From the NCBI GenBank assembly GCA_032191485.1, contig JAVDOI010000016.1:10774759-10838758 (forward strand): a DNA stretch of 64,000 bases, in the 5' to 3' direction. The notes below the pieces were generated by a model. The model worked only from the letters and a program-made list of their open reading frames with translations, did no database searches and was not told the DNA's origin. This stretch comes from Leptoclinus maculatus (lineage: Eukaryota > Chordata > Actinopteri > Perciformes > Stichaeidae). Below are positions 1 to 12,314 of the stretch, in pieces. The position numbers and the translations under genes were made by a program. How positions within the stretch are numbered: position 1 is the first letter of the stretch; each line of letters begins with the position of its first letter.

Positions 1-440
1 GAGAGCTGCAACCATCTGTCCATTAATCAATTAGTATATCTACACAAAATTAAATCTATTTATATAGCTATTAATCGTTTTAAGCAATAATGCCAAAAAT
101 GCAGTTGTTCCTGCTTCTAAAATGTAAAAACCTGTGTTGGTTTTCTTTTTGACATTAAACTGGTATCTCTCAGTCGGACAAAACAAGACACTATGAGAAA
201 TCCAGGAAAACAGTGTTGTGATGTTCCAGGACGAACTAAAGCTGGCTATGATTATTTCAGGTGTGTGTTCTGCTCATGATATTGTCTGTTTAAAGAGAAA
301 AGTACACTGATGGCTTAATAAAGTACTACGGCAGACAGAAAGTGCTTACCTCTTTCTTATAACTGTTTAAAGCTTTAAATCCGTTCCTGAGTAAGATCGC
401 AGACCAGCACCTCAACTTTTCCTCAATGGAGATGTGTGAC

Positions 441-476
<36 letters not shown>

Positions 477-607
477 CAACAGAGACCTCCCTCTACAGTA
501 AGCTTGAAGGCTGAACTACAGATCTGGAATGCTAACTGCTCCCTCCGGCTCTGTGTTGAAGATGATATTTTTAGGCAGCTGGGCTACAACACCTGACCTT
601 AACAACG

Positions 608-661
<54 letters not shown>

Positions 662-1058
662 GCCCTTTCTCATAGCCTTCATAATATGATCTGAGTCCTC
701 TAATGTGACAGTGATTATTTTCCGTTAGCCTGTATGGTAAATAGAAACACTGAATCATGAGAAACAATGAAAACAAAAATAAGTTTAGTAAGAGTGGCAT
801 GTTGCTTTATCATCATTGACAGGAATGTCAGTAACGTGTGACAGGTGTGAGGAGAGTTATTTCTGGAGACATAAAACTGAAAGCATTCAGTTGTTATATT
901 CTACTGATTGTTGTTGGGGCCGAGATAATAAATGAGACGTCTTCTTGTGACAGATGACACAGAGATGGCATTTCCATTTGTCAGACTTGATTGGTGTTAC
1001 ATAAAATGTGGATTGAAATGAAACAGGTGCCTGACAAAGGGTGAAAGGGTATGCTCCG
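1..1058. other. Intergenic stretch with two dinucleotide repeats
   Basis: No exon could be recognised. It lies downstream of the broken phosphatase gene on the minus strand. It holds a GT repeat (about 446-475) and a CA repeat (about 608-656). The short open frame across the CA repeat is a repeat artefact. Confidence 0.6.
608..656. repeat. (CA)n microsatellite
   Basis: About 24 uninterrupted CA units. A second, shorter GT tract lies about 130 bases to the left. Confidence 0.95.
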
Positions 1059-1851
1059 TCATGATGTGTCAGCGTGGTCCTCCTCTGTGATCTGCATGCT
1101 CTGTGGACTGAGGCTCAGCTCCAACTGCCTCAGCTGCTCCAGAAATCCAGAGTTGGGTCCGATGTCTCGGTTCAGACGCACGGCGACGATGGCCCTCCGC
1201 CAACGACTGGCCCTGGCACATCACCAGGTACGCAAGACAACACGCCCATCAGAGAGTGAACAAATACCCGTCCTGGGACAGGGACATTCCCTGTTACCTT
1301 CAGCCCCAGATATGCATTATTATTGCATTGAATTGAACAGGTGTACCTAAATCCAATCTCACACACACTGAGATGATGTAAGTGTGACCAACTTGCCTCC
1401 CATGGCCAGTGCAGCTCCGATGTATCGTGATGTCGGATAAAAGAAAGGACTCAGGATGAATTCTATTGCATCATCAGCCTCCACCCCATAATAATCCACT
1501 GTCGTGTCTCTGTAGAAACGCGGGCCGGTGTTGACGTAGAAATGGGGGTAGGAGCCAGGGTCGGGGGGGTCGGTGAGCGGCATTTACAATGTGAGTTATA
1601 CCCAGACTGTGGAGAGCGCCCTCGTCTCGAGCCGCCACCCTAAAACACAGTCACACATTCACTTCAGTACAAGTGAAAGATGTTTATATGTGTAGTATGT
1701 GTGCATGCCATTGTGTGTGAACCTACTCGTTGCCTATGTAAAGGTTAGGCCACACTTGATTGACATGTTCTGTAGGTCGTCTGTCTGCCAACAAGAACTC
1801 CTGCAGCTCTGAGACAGCCGGAGGTTCATACGGTGGATCCCTGAGAGACAT
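1059..1851 (-). pseudogene. Decayed dual-specificity phosphatase, dusp29 (dupd1)-like
   Basis: Three exons match the family layout: exon 1 1727-1851 (intact ATG, then a VNQVWPNLYIG motif), exon 2 1397-1639 (LGITHIVNAAH, then FYVNTGPRFYRDT and YYGVEADD), exon 3 1059-1272. The EADD and FFYP motifs resemble DUSP29/DUPD1 more than DUSP13. Several lesions are visible. A run of seven G (1563-1569) puts the NAAH motif and the following part in different frames. The catalytic Cys codon of the HC(X5)R signature reads as Ser (1253-1255). Directly after the MGV residues about 17 bases are missing (junction near 1240), removing the SRSA part of the P-loop and shifting the frame. One extra base in 1193-1195 shifts it again. 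The intron 2 donor would be GC (AG|gcaagt). The enzyme cannot be active as written. I infer a pseudogene; sequencing error could explain a homopolymer slip but not all four lesions. Confidence 0.8.
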
Positions 1852-3076
1852 ACTGGCATACACACACACACACGAAAAGCACATACTAGGTGTTCACTTC
1901 TCACAATGACCTTCTCTTAAAAACCTTGATGCATGCAATCATCTTCAGTGGTAAAGCAAGAGAGAACAGACTGAGCAAACACACTTTAAAGATCCCCAAA
2001 ACTAACCTACTTCCACCCTGAATCGGCCAACTTACCTCACTTCAAGGCAGCGCAAACTCTTCTCCTCCTGGGCTCGCTCATATTTCTATATAAACACTCA
2101 CACCTTCATTATGACCGTTTCCTTTTATAACTCTGTAATCATACACTCATCAGTGGCAAAACACCCTGCAGAATGCAGCAGTTCATGCACTTTAAAACAT
2201 GTTTAGTCCATTTTGACGAAATGTCTGTAGTCTCATTCTTATGGACAACAACCCTGAGAACTTTAACATTAGCTCACTTGCTTAGTTTCCATGACCACAT
2301 ACTGTTATGTAATACAACACTGCTGTGTGTGTGTCTCTATGTTGCAGAGTAAAGCCTGCGACTCTAACGAAATATGATCACGGCTGTGAATAACATTCAC
2401 CAGTGACGTGTTAACTTTAGCAGCATGTGTTGTGTTTACATCATAGGCTACTGAGATATTTAGCATGAATCAAACATGAAAGTTATGCTCGTTGCATTGC
2501 GTAACAAGAAGAAAAAATAAAAGGCACATTTGGCCTTGGCTGGGTACACAGTACTTGTGTAGGTTCAGCACTCTCTTTGCTCCTTTAGATGACTGTGACC
2601 GTTAACATAATGTCAGCTTCAGGTTGAAAGTAATCTTCATTCAATTTCTTTTGTCATCAGTTTGAATTCATTTAAACTCAATAAATGTCATTATTCTTTA
2701 TTGCAATCTTTTTTTCAGCCATATTATATTATCCTACTTTGATTCATCATCGTCATCAGACTTGAATCGTAAAGGCGTATTTACAAAGCTTGGGAATTGA
2801 ACATGCCAGACAAACAATGAGGTAACATTTGAGAACAGTTTGAATATGGCAACAAACCTCTGAGAAATATGCCGCTTAAATATTTACAGTATTTCACAAC
2901 ACCCTTGCTGCTGTTCTCAGAAGTTAAATTTGTGCATGAAAATTAGACAACCGTAGAAATAAATTACAGATATTGTCCGTACTTTTTGGAGACAGGTCTC
3001 ACATTAGGCCTCTCTCTCTCTCTCTTTCCATGTCTCTAAAAAATGGAAAGAGTTTAGTGGAGGTGATTGTCAGATG
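1852..3076. other. Intergenic, no gene seen
   Basis: AT-rich sequence between the 5' end of the broken phosphatase copy and the 3' end of the next phosphatase gene. It should contain the 3' UTR of the latter (minus strand) and the old promoter of the former. A short CT run lies near 3011-3024. I see no conserved exon. Confidence 0.5.
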
Positions 3077-3887
3077 TCAGAGAAGAGGACACAGCCGCCG
3101 TTTGAGTGTCAGCTGTTCATCCAGCTTGAGGAGGAGCGACAGGAAATTCCGGTTGGGATAAATGGCTCGTTTTTGGACGACATGCCTCAGAGCATCTCTG
3201 AGAGGCAGACGCTGCCGCAACATGAAGTAAGCCAGCACCAAAGTGGCCGATCGGCTCATGCCCATGATGCAATGCACCAACACTTTCCCTGTAGGGCAGG
3301 ATGGAGAATGAGAGAGGAAATAGAACAGCTACATTATAAACGTGTGGGTGTCACATTCATATACTGTACCATCTTTGCTCTTCAGGGCTTTATGTATGAA
3401 GTCAGCCGCAGGTTTTAAGTACTGACTGAGATCAAAATGGTCGGAATCCTCTGCTGGGATGCCAAAGTATACGCAGGTGTCCCCGTAAAAACTCTGGTCA
3501 CCGATGCTGCCCTGCTTGTAATGCGCAGCATTCAGGACATGAGTGATGCCAAGTTTGGGTAATTTTTTTCTATTCTGTGCAACGGCCCTGGAACACACAC
3601 AAAAAAAGAGACGAACCAAGGGAATAAAGAGGAAACGTGTCAATGAATGATGTTAAGATGCAGTTACACAGGTTCAGCACTTTAACAAGCTAATAAAAAT
3701 GACAAATTCCTCTCTTGTAGAGCTCATGACGGTTTCTGCAACAGCCTCTATAAACACAAGACACTCACACATTTCCTATGTACAGGTTGGGCCAGACTTC
3801 ATCCACTGGCGTGAGCTCCAGTGTGCTGGAATCCAAGATGAGCTCCAGTTCTTTAATAAGCGCCAGGTCTTGGTTGCTCCCTGACAT
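3077..3887 (-). CDS. dusp13: Dual-specificity phosphatase, dusp13-like (copy B)
   Basis: Small atypical dual-specificity protein phosphatase that dephosphorylates Tyr and Ser/Thr; the family is cytosolic, and mammalian DUSP13 products are expressed in testis and skeletal muscle. Exons: 3769-3887, 3370-3587, 3077-3288; together 549 nt, 182 aa. Exon 1 gives MSGSNQDLALIKELE and the VDEVWPNLYIGN motif. Exon 2 carries LGITHVLNAAH and the general-acid region IPAEDSDHFDLS. Exon 3 carries the active-site loop HCIMGMSRSA (Cys about 119) and the PNRNFLSLLLKLD helix. Intron phases (2, then 1) match the neighbouring copies, so the three genes arose by tandem duplication. The donor of exon 1 is a strong gtgagt. 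It is intact, unlike the copy downstream. Which human DUSP13 product (TMDP or MDSP) it corresponds to cannot be settled by eye. Confidence 0.88.
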
Positions 3888-4297
3888 TTTTTCCCGGGAC
3901 ACGGAGAGCTCCTCCAACAGACTGTTTCCACCGTCCCTTCACTACCAGAGTCTGCAGCTCAGTGAGGGACGAGAGCAGGTGGTTGTTTGAATGCCGCTTG
4001 CCTCTAAAATTAGCTCCCTGTGTTCGATGAGTTCCCTCTGACTGGATGTAGAGTTATTTAATAATGTTGCTGTTGCATTGATTGGTCTGTTCACCGATGC
4101 CAAAGGAAAAGACAGGGACTTTCTCTGTGGCCACTGAGGTCACATCAGGAAAGGACGAGGGGGGGAGGGGTGGACACAATTGTACTGTTTACTGTATACA
4201 TGGTACAAATGGAGACAGTCTTGCATGGTGTGAATGAGGACATTGACTTCGGCAGACTAAGGGAGGACAAGTCTATGGATTTATTACAGGGTTTGTT

Positions 4298-5950
4298 TTA
4301 TTTAGCCTCATTCGACCCGTCGCCCTGCAGTCTTCGGTCCAGGGCTATAAGCTGTCGCAGGAAGCCTCTGTTTGGGAAAATCCAGCGTTTCTGTTGCACA
4401 CAGCGTGTAGAGGACAGAAGACTGAGCTGGTGATGAATCATCAGGTAGGCTAGGACCAACGCAGCCGAGCGACTCACACCCACAGCACAGTGCACAAACA
4501 CCTTCCCTGGACGTCATGAAAGAGACAAAACAAAGACGGTGAAGATGCAGGTAACCTCACAGTAATACTGAAAAAAAACCATGTGTGGCAGCTTACGGCA
4601 CCTCCTGATGCCAAAGCCTGGTGGATGAACTCAGCAGCAGGGTGGAAAAAAGGTGAAAGGTCAAATGTTGGCAGGTCGTTGGCTGGGACGCCGTAGTATC
4701 TCACCGTGGTTCCATAAAAGTCGTCACTGCCCTTACAGCACAGCTTTCCGTGCGCTGCGTTCAGCACATGAGTGATGCCCAGCTGCCAGAGCCCCAGCTT
4801 GTCATGAGACATAGACCTGACACAAATACCACATTTGATGCACAATTCAGATGCATATTGATGAACCTAAATGAGGCTCAGGATACTGTTAAGGATTGAA
4901 TATTCTGATGAAGCTGCGAGACCGCAGTACTAGACTGGTTCTTTGTTTACTACTTACTGCGCATGTGCACCCAAAAAGTTACTGAATCCGGTTTTAAACG
5001 TAAAACTTGTATTTAATAACACGTGCAAACTAAATTAACTGTCAATAGTAATGCTCTCGAGAGCAGAGACCACACACTTTCACCCTAAGCAATCATGTGA
5101 GGTCTGATCTCTGCTCCCTCAAACAAAGCTTTTATACTGCAGAAAAGACACAGGGGGGTCAGATTCGTCATAAAAACTGCAGGGGACTATGTATGATCCA
5201 ATCGGTGTATAACTTATTGATTACATCATCTTGGCTAATGTCTGAGTCAATCAGTGTCTGGCTTCTTGCAACCACATGGCTGTAAGTCAACTCCTTCTCT
5301 CTCCTGCTTCATCCTGATGTTGACACCTCAGCTGGAGACATCCTTTGTAGTAGTCCTCTTGCATTGTTCCCTCCGCATTCCTGCTGCTTTTATGGTCTCA
5401 CTGTCCTACTCCATGCCTCACTCAGTTGTCCCTAAATCTTCAAGACTTATTCTCTACAATACCTACAGTGACTATACTTTTATGGCTTAATACATTCAAT
5501 GTGTCAATATACTGTAACATATAATATCCTCTATCTGTAAACCTCCTGTAAACATAAAATACATTTCATAGATAAATATATTGCAACTCTTTAATCTATT
5601 TAGTGACCCTTATTATTGTGCCATTACCATTCACCACTAGAGGTGCTAATAATCATACTAATCTAATTCTTAATACTTCACAATACTCACATGTCCCCCA
5701 GATACAGGTTGGGCCACACCTCATCTCCGTGGCGACAGGAGCGGGGAGCTGAATGCAAAACCTCCTCCAGCTCCTGGAGAGACGGGGTCGTCCACGTCCT
5801 CTTTGAGTCCTCTGTCGCACATGTGCACTTTTCCTCCTCTCCTGGGTCTGTGTTGCTGACCTTTCTCTGCTCAGAGTCTCGTCCGTCACGTCTCACCTCA
5901 GAGAACAGTTGTGTGTCTGTCATTTCCAAGTTTCCAGGGTGTATAACCAC
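4298..5950 (-). CDS. dusp13: Dual-specificity phosphatase, dusp13-like (copy A)
   Basis: Second intact member of the cluster, same enzymatic role. Exons: 5691-5950, 4602-4816, 4298-4506; 684 nt, 227 aa if the upstream ATG is used. A second in-frame ATG ten codons later could be the real start. The N-terminal extension (about 50 residues, charged) is longer than in copy B. Then come LQELEEVL and DEVWPNLYLGDM (exon 1), LGITHVLNAAHGKLCCKG and YYGVPANDLPTFDLSPFF with the likely general acid Asp134 (exon 2), and the active-site loop HCAVGVSRSA with Cys about 165 followed by PNRGFLRQLIALDRRL (exon 3). The exon 2 donor keeping the conserved phase is gtgccg, which is weak; a stronger gtaagc lies five bases on but breaks the frame with the main acceptor. 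The gene lies head-to-head with samd8, as human DUSP13 lies beside SAMD8. Confidence 0.88.
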
Positions 5951-6647
5951 TGTTATTTCCTTGCTGCTGTCTGTTGCCTTTGCTTTGGCTGCTGCAGCCT
6001 CTGACTGTCATGAACAGGTGGTGCAGTTTGGCACAGACTCACAGTCAAACTCGTAGAAAATGTGGTTGCAATTACATTACTGCTTTGAAAACCACTGCTT
6101 GTGTTTGTGCTATCAAATTCAAACCAATTAGTCCATTTAATCCACTTTTCTTTTTTTTTTAAATGCAGAGAAACAGAACTTGTGAACAGATCCGAGTTTT
6201 ACCCAAACATGGCCAGCAGGTGTCAGTGTGCTTTCAGCAGCCGCGCATGAGCTCACCAGCTCTTCTTTACCGGTGTTGTTTATGATTGTCTCTTCCTGTT
6301 TGGTGTTTCTTAGTTGTCAGAAGCATGTTGGCCATGAAATACCCGAGAGAGACCTCTCATCTACACCCTCTGCCAGCACAGTGACAGTGGATTGATGGTA
6401 AGAGAGGCGACTATCATCTTTTAAAATTAGTTTGAAACTACTACATGTACTTCCTGTGACTTGTTTCTTTCTCGTTTGTGCCTTTGCTTTTTGTTCAAGC
6501 ATAGAAAGTAGTGTTTAAACTTTTCCACACCAACATAGAGATGTGACTGAATTGCTTAATCTCATGCTGAAATGTAGCAGTCTGGCGTGTCTTTGTGGTG
6601 CTGTGGTGAACAGACTATGAGCCCTTTGTCAAATTGTCTCTCTCTCA

Positions 6648-6710
<63 letters not shown>

Positions 6711-8429
6711 AAGGTCTTTCTCTCTCACAGCTGTGTGTCACTACTCACTGGCTCTCACTGTAAGCCAGCTAAACAAGCTGACATGGCACTTATGAATCCC
6801 CAAGTAAAGCCTCGGGCGGAGAAGCTGCAGGATGCTGCCAGTAAAATCTAAATGCCAGTTAAAAATAACTTATTTCTCTTTGAGGGAACACAGCAGCAGC
6901 TACCCAGGTGAGTTGCTTTAGGTTTCAGACATAAGTATTTAATATTGGTCAGCGCTGTATGGATCCCTCGCTCACAGTCAGCCGCTGTATGATCTGCATT
7001 ATTGAGGGTATACAACTAACTTAAGTTGGTGTGATGATATTTGGGAGGTTACTGAGAAAGTCTCATTTCCTGCTGCTTTTGAAATAGTGTGTTGCAATCA
7101 ATAATGTGAGGTCATATTATGTGTGACTGTTCATTCAAAGACGACACTCCCTAGAACATATGAGTAACGTGGGAAACAGATAATTGTTGAAGTCGTTTTT
7201 TCATTTGATGGTTCAAGCTTTTGAAATATGAGGATTATGACTGCAAACAACCATTATTTTCTTTTTCTTTATTAATTTTTTTTTTCACTCAGTGATTAAT
7301 CAGTTTACAACAAATTCTCACACTAGAAAAACTGAAGCCATCAAATATTTAAACCCCAGAATTGATATTTTGGGGTTTGGGATTTTTGGTTGGACAAAAA
7401 AAATGCAGCTGTAAAAATACTGACTCCTTTATGATATCTCATCATAGTAGTATTCTTTGATAAGTACAGCACCTCCCTACAAACCAAGGGCTGTCTCATG
7501 TATTACTGATAACTGAAAGCTGCTTACTTGGATGATTTTAAGTCTGTATCAGCATGTAGACTATGGCTCACGTTCAACAGTTAAGAGTCGTGTTGGAGAC
7601 CTTTGGAGCAGTCGGGAGGACAGTGTGACCAGAACTGTGCTGAGCTTATCAGAGGGTCAAAGGGCAAAAACGAGGAAAGGAAGTGTTTGATTAGTACCTT
7701 TAGTCTGTCTGTGGGAGAGGAACTCTGTTTTGTGGATGGTTCATGACTCTCTGCTTTTTTTTAATAGTATTATTATTATGAAATATCACTTATGGAACAG
7801 AGTTCACACTCAGGATGGGTTGAATTCCTGTTGGTTTGTTTTGGTTTGAGCCTGCTTTATGTGGATCAGGGTGTTCTACTGAAAGCCACTGCTCTGCAGT
7901 TCACAGACGCCGGGTCAGTCAAGTCAAATAAGTGCTCAAACAAACAAGGTTGAACAAGAGATGCTTGGAGCTTACGCTTGAAAAATCAATAAAATTATGA
8001 ATTGATTATCAGAATTGCAGATACATTTCAACTACTCCTTTCGTCTCTAATATATTGGAGATTTTATAACTGTTTGGATGAAGACATCATTTTGGGCCTT
8101 TTTATAAAACAAGACATTTGAAGATGTCATCTTGGTCTTTGGAAAAATGTGATTGATTTGATATTCTCTGACTTTTAATAGACCAGACAAAGAATTGATT
8201 AATTGAGTCGTGGCCCTAACTCATTAATTCAAAGGGTAAATTGTCGTGATCAAAAGAATGCAAATTGAATAGAAATGTAAATTACTTTCAGACAGTTTTT
8301 CATCCAAACGGCAGACTGGCAGTGACACAGACAGTGATGAAAACGAAGTGGTGCTCCTTCATCAGATTGATTTATCTTCTTCGAGCCCTACATGACTTAA
8401 CACTTGCATATGTCTGTTCCTGCAGTGGC
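5951..8429. other. Intergenic between dusp13-like gene and samd8, shared promoter side
   Basis: Divergent promoters should lie here: minus strand for the phosphatase, plus strand for samd8. The samd8 start codon follows a clear splice acceptor (tgttcctgcag just upstream), so samd8 has at least one non-coding 5' exon in this stretch that I could not place. A CA repeat lies at 6650-6708. No other exon was recognised. Confidence 0.5.
6650..6708. repeat. (CA)n microsatellite
   Basis: About 29 CA units preceded by a short CT run. Confidence 0.95.
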
Positions 8430-10949
8430 ATGGCAACATCAGCATCAGCATCAGAGGACAGCGTGAGCTCCTGGAGCTGTAAGCAGGTGGCCCGGTGGCT
8501 GCAGGAAGGAGGTTTCGGGGAGTATGTGGAGTTATTGTGCGACCAGCACCGCCTGGACGGCCCCAGCCTGCTGGCTCTGACTGAGGCCGACCTGCGCGGG
8601 CCTCCGCTGGGCCTCTCTGTGCTTGGAGACATCAAGAGGCTGATCATAGCCCTCTGTCGGCTCCAGAGACAGAACCAGACACAGCTGGAGGAGCTGGGTC
8701 TCCGGCCCGCAGACGATCTCCCCGGTGGGCTCTCGCTGGGGGCCACAGGGGGCGAGTGGCGCTGTGACGGAGCCGACAGGAGGTACAACGGAAGTAATCG
8801 CTTGAGTAACGGGACTGAGCTCAGGTTGAGGAACGGCGACAGATCTGGATACGATTCTGTGTGTCATACACACTCCAACGGGAGGTATAGGCGGCACCTG
8901 GCTGGCAGATTGGACCCAGAGTTGTGGAAGACAATCATCAGTTCCGTATATGTCTTTTTTGTGTTTGGATTCACTTCTTTTGTCATGGTCATCGTACATG
9001 AGCGTGTCCCGGACATGAGGACGTACCCACCGCTGCCTGATATATTTCTGGACAGGTATAAATGCATGTTGAACGGACTCCATAGTTCATTTACACTCGT
9101 ACTCTTCTGCACTCATATCTAATCTGCACACTGATACACGTGTTTTTGTACTCTTGACAGTGTTCCCAGAATCCCTTGGGCTTTTGCAATGGCTGAAGCC
9201 TGTGGCCTCATCCTGTGTTACATGTGTCTGCTGGTCCTGCTCCTCCACAAACACAGGTAGTCCAGCCGTTCCAGCTGTTCCCGTCTATTCCCGAGCTATT
9301 GCACTCTGCACACATCACCGCTAAAATACATGGACCATCTGAATGCATGCAGGTTAATTAAGAAGTGCTGTGCAAGGAATGCTTTGTGACTGTTTGTCTC
9401 TATTTCAGGTCCATTATCTTCAGACGGTTGTGCTCTTTGATGGGAACTGTGTTTTTGCTTCGTTGTTGCACCATGTTTGTCACCTCGCTGTCTGTTCCTG
9501 GGCAGCACCTGAAGTGTGCCAGCAAGGTGGGAAGCACTCATGAGAATATTTGCCAGTAAATTATTGTTGCTGTTGGCAATGTTACAGTTTATTCTTGACT
9601 CGGCATTCCCACTGTGATAACTGATGAACAGCTGCCAGTGTGATTCACAGCGTGACTGATAACTGTTGTTTTTTTGTTCCCCAGACGTACAGTGACTCCT
9701 GGGGAAAGATCCAGAGGGCGCTGCTGATCTGGAGTGGAGGTGGGATGACGCTGACAGGCGTCCAGACGTGTGGAGACTACATGTTCAGTGGACACACTGT
9801 TGTCATCACATTGCTCAACTTTTTTGTGACTGAATGTGTGTAAACTCTTTTGTTTTCCTTCAAAATGTTTGACTTTAGAGTATTTCAGTTCAATTAAATT
9901 CAATTTTATTTGCATAGCCCAATATCACAAATCGCAAATTTGCCTCAGAGGGCTTCACAGTTTGTACGACATACGACATCCTCTGTCAACTAATCCCATG
10001 AAGATCAAAACAAATAATGTTTTAGTCCTTCTCTCACTACTTTCTAACTTTCCTCTTTTGTACGTGACTCTCAGATCCAAGCCCATTGGTTCTGTATTGG
10101 AAGGATGCTTTCAAAATTGGTCACACATTTTTTTCAAAAAAGGCTCAGTAATTTCCATAAACAGCTGGGCACTGTAGTTTTTAGTAAGCATTTGTCAAAC
10201 GGGAGTAAATAGTGCGTTTATTGGGGACTATTTTCAGAATAAAGGTACATTTACCTGTAGCACAGTGATCGACTCTAATGCAGGAACATGTCACCCTGTG
10301 CAACAATGTGGCTCACTGATGTGTTTTGAATAGGTTTTGGACGACACAGAGGAATAAGCTGTGTAAGACTTTGAATACCCTGGGTACTGTTATATTTAGT
10401 GAGTAAATTGTGAGTTTGTTGGGGACTACTTTCAGCCGTGGATTACTCCGCATTTGCTGTGTAAGTCAGTATTTACAGCAGCAGGATGGTGTAGATGAGG
10501 TTGTTTCAACATAACTTACAGTGCTTATGTTCAGCTTCCATGTTTATGCGACATCAAGCTTTTGCTGATTTTTGGGATTTGCTGACGATAAGAAAAATGT
10601 AAACATCTCTATATTCATCCCTAAATGATTCCTTTCAATTGCAGACACTCCACGAACCTGGAATCTGATTCACACCATCTCCTGGGTGTTAAACCTGTTT
10701 GGTATTTTCTTCATCCTGGCGGCTCACGAGCACTACTCCATCGACGTGTTCATCGCCTTCTACATCACTACTCGCCTCTTCCTCTACTACCACACATTAG
10801 CCAACACCCGGGCCTTCCAGCAGAGCCGGAGGGCGCGCATTTGGTTCCCCATGTTCTCCTTCTTTGAGTGCAATGTGAACGGACCTGTCCCCAACCAGTA
10901 TCACTGGCCCTTCAACAAACCTGCCTTCATGAGAACTCTGATTGGATAG
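8430..10949 (+). CDS. samd8: Ceramide phosphoethanolamine synthase SMSr (samd8)
   Basis: ER membrane enzyme that makes ceramide phosphoethanolamine and helps control ceramide levels. Exons: 8430-9055, 9161-9256, 9409-9526, 9685-9835, 10645-10949; 1296 nt, 431 aa, close to the human protein. Order: N-terminal SAM domain (about residues 12-80, from VARWLQEGGFGEYVELL), a polar linker, then six predicted membrane segments. The first is SSVYVFFVFGFTSFVMVIV near the end of exon 1. Exon 4 carries the family signature CGDYMFSGHT with one catalytic His. Exon 5 carries AHEHYSIDVFIAFYIT with the second His and Asp of the lipid-phosphatase-like triad. The C-terminus ends FMRTLIG. The start was chosen because the ATG lies nine bases after a splice acceptor, at the point where the SAM-domain protein begins; an ATG further upstream in the same frame would be intronic. 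Confidence 0.95.
9885..9970. repeat. Short dispersed teleost repeat in samd8 intron 4
   Basis: The stretch reading attttatttgcatagccca followed by tcacaaat and cctcagagggcttcaca resembles a repeat scattered through many teleost genomes. Family not assigned. It sits between coding exons 4 and 5. Confidence 0.55.
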
Positions 10950-12040
10950 AATAAGCTGCAATGTACATGGACTGTAATACTAACGACTGAATGAGAAACT
11001 ACACTTGAGATGCTGCTTCTTATCTTTGGATGGTTATAACTTTATTACGTGGGAGGTTTTTTTTCCCCCTTATTTGTATAAATGGACTATTTTTTTTTTT
11101 GTTAACTAATTCCAAAAGTTAGATGATAGGAATGAAACCTCTCTCATCTGGTATCGATCTTCTCATCTGTGAGTGAGATGACAAAGTGAATTAGTGTATT
11201 TCCCAAAATGTTTAGCAATTCCTTTAAATTTCATTTTACAGTACTACCATCAGGCACAATAAAGGGGGTTTCTTATGGGGCCCAGGTGCGGATAATTTTC
11301 GTGTAGATTTATTTGCCTTTGATTAATAATTTCCGTTGTTCATGTTCCACTTTGGAGATATTTAAGTTTCCCTGGTTTGGGTTGTTAATCTCCGTCAACA
11401 TCTGCAGTAGAAAACTGATAAGGCTTCACACAGCTGTAATGAAGTTTGATACTGTAGTTTTGCTGCAAAGAGATTCAACACCTGTTGAGTAGCTAACAGA
11501 AGAGGCAGTTGTTTCTTTTGATGTGCAAGTGGAAAAACACTTCCTGTTCTCTGCTGAAAGAGCTCTGTTTTATTCTCTGTTTCTTTCTTTCATTTGCACT
11601 TTATAAAGTGAACTCTACAGCGTTGTTGTGTTTGATAATGTCACCATTGGGATAGTGTAGCTCCCTACATTTACTCAACCAAGTATCAAAACATTTATTG
11701 CAATGTTCACTTTTGTCAATCAGCCCTTAGTATAATTATGTTTTTATCCTAATTTCACGCTGTGTTGTGTTTTTTTTTACTAATTGTTAATTATAAAATG
11801 AGTAAAGAAATGTATAGAGATGGATTTTGTTGAAGCTTTGTTGTCCACAGTTTTCCTCTGTTGCACAGTATAAACTGGCTTTTTGGATAACAAAAGTTCC
11901 AAAGTATATTGTTTACTACGGCATGGTTGATCCAAACTAAATCTTTTTAATAATTGTTTACAATGCGTGGCTTTATTTGCAATGCAAGTGATCTATCTCT
12001 GCCTTTTGGCTCAGCAATAAAAGTTTACAGACAGTTTTTA
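10950..12040 (+). other. samd8: samd8 3' UTR (inferred)
   Basis: Non-coding, T-rich sequence after the stop codon. A polyadenylation signal aataaa at 12016-12021 is the best candidate end, giving a 3' UTR of about 1.1 kb; an earlier aataaa near 11258 may give a shorter form. A fragment of a dispersed repeat lies at about 11130-11235. Confidence 0.5.
11130..11235. repeat. Fragment of percomorph dispersed repeat in samd8 3' UTR
   Basis: The motifs ggtatcgatcttctcatct and tgtatttcccaaaatgtt match the right-hand part of a repeat family whose other copy lies at about 42920-43085 in this window (tcttctcatctaactc, tgtattttccaaaatgtt). Confidence 0.55.
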
Positions 12041-12314
12041 TATTTGAGACTGTTTCCTTGGTTGCTTTTTCAATAATATAATTATTTTTGCATTTGTTGA
12101 ATAAAATCAATTAAAAATATTATTAGAAAAATCCAGATATTATTTTTGTAAAACTCAACACAGTATCTATGGGTGGAAGTGATTCAGTGAGGTGTGCCCT
12201 TAATATCAATATTACCTACATGCTTCTCTTACCCACCTTAAAACAAATTGTTGATAACAGTCACATTGCTATTCAAATATTATCAATAAAGATATGCAGG
12301 GGTGCACACCTAAG

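Noticed and set aside
516..800. Minus-strand open frame with a run of alternating Cys-Val
   Set aside because: It is the translation of the CA microsatellite with flanking non-coding sequence; no homologue or splice structure.
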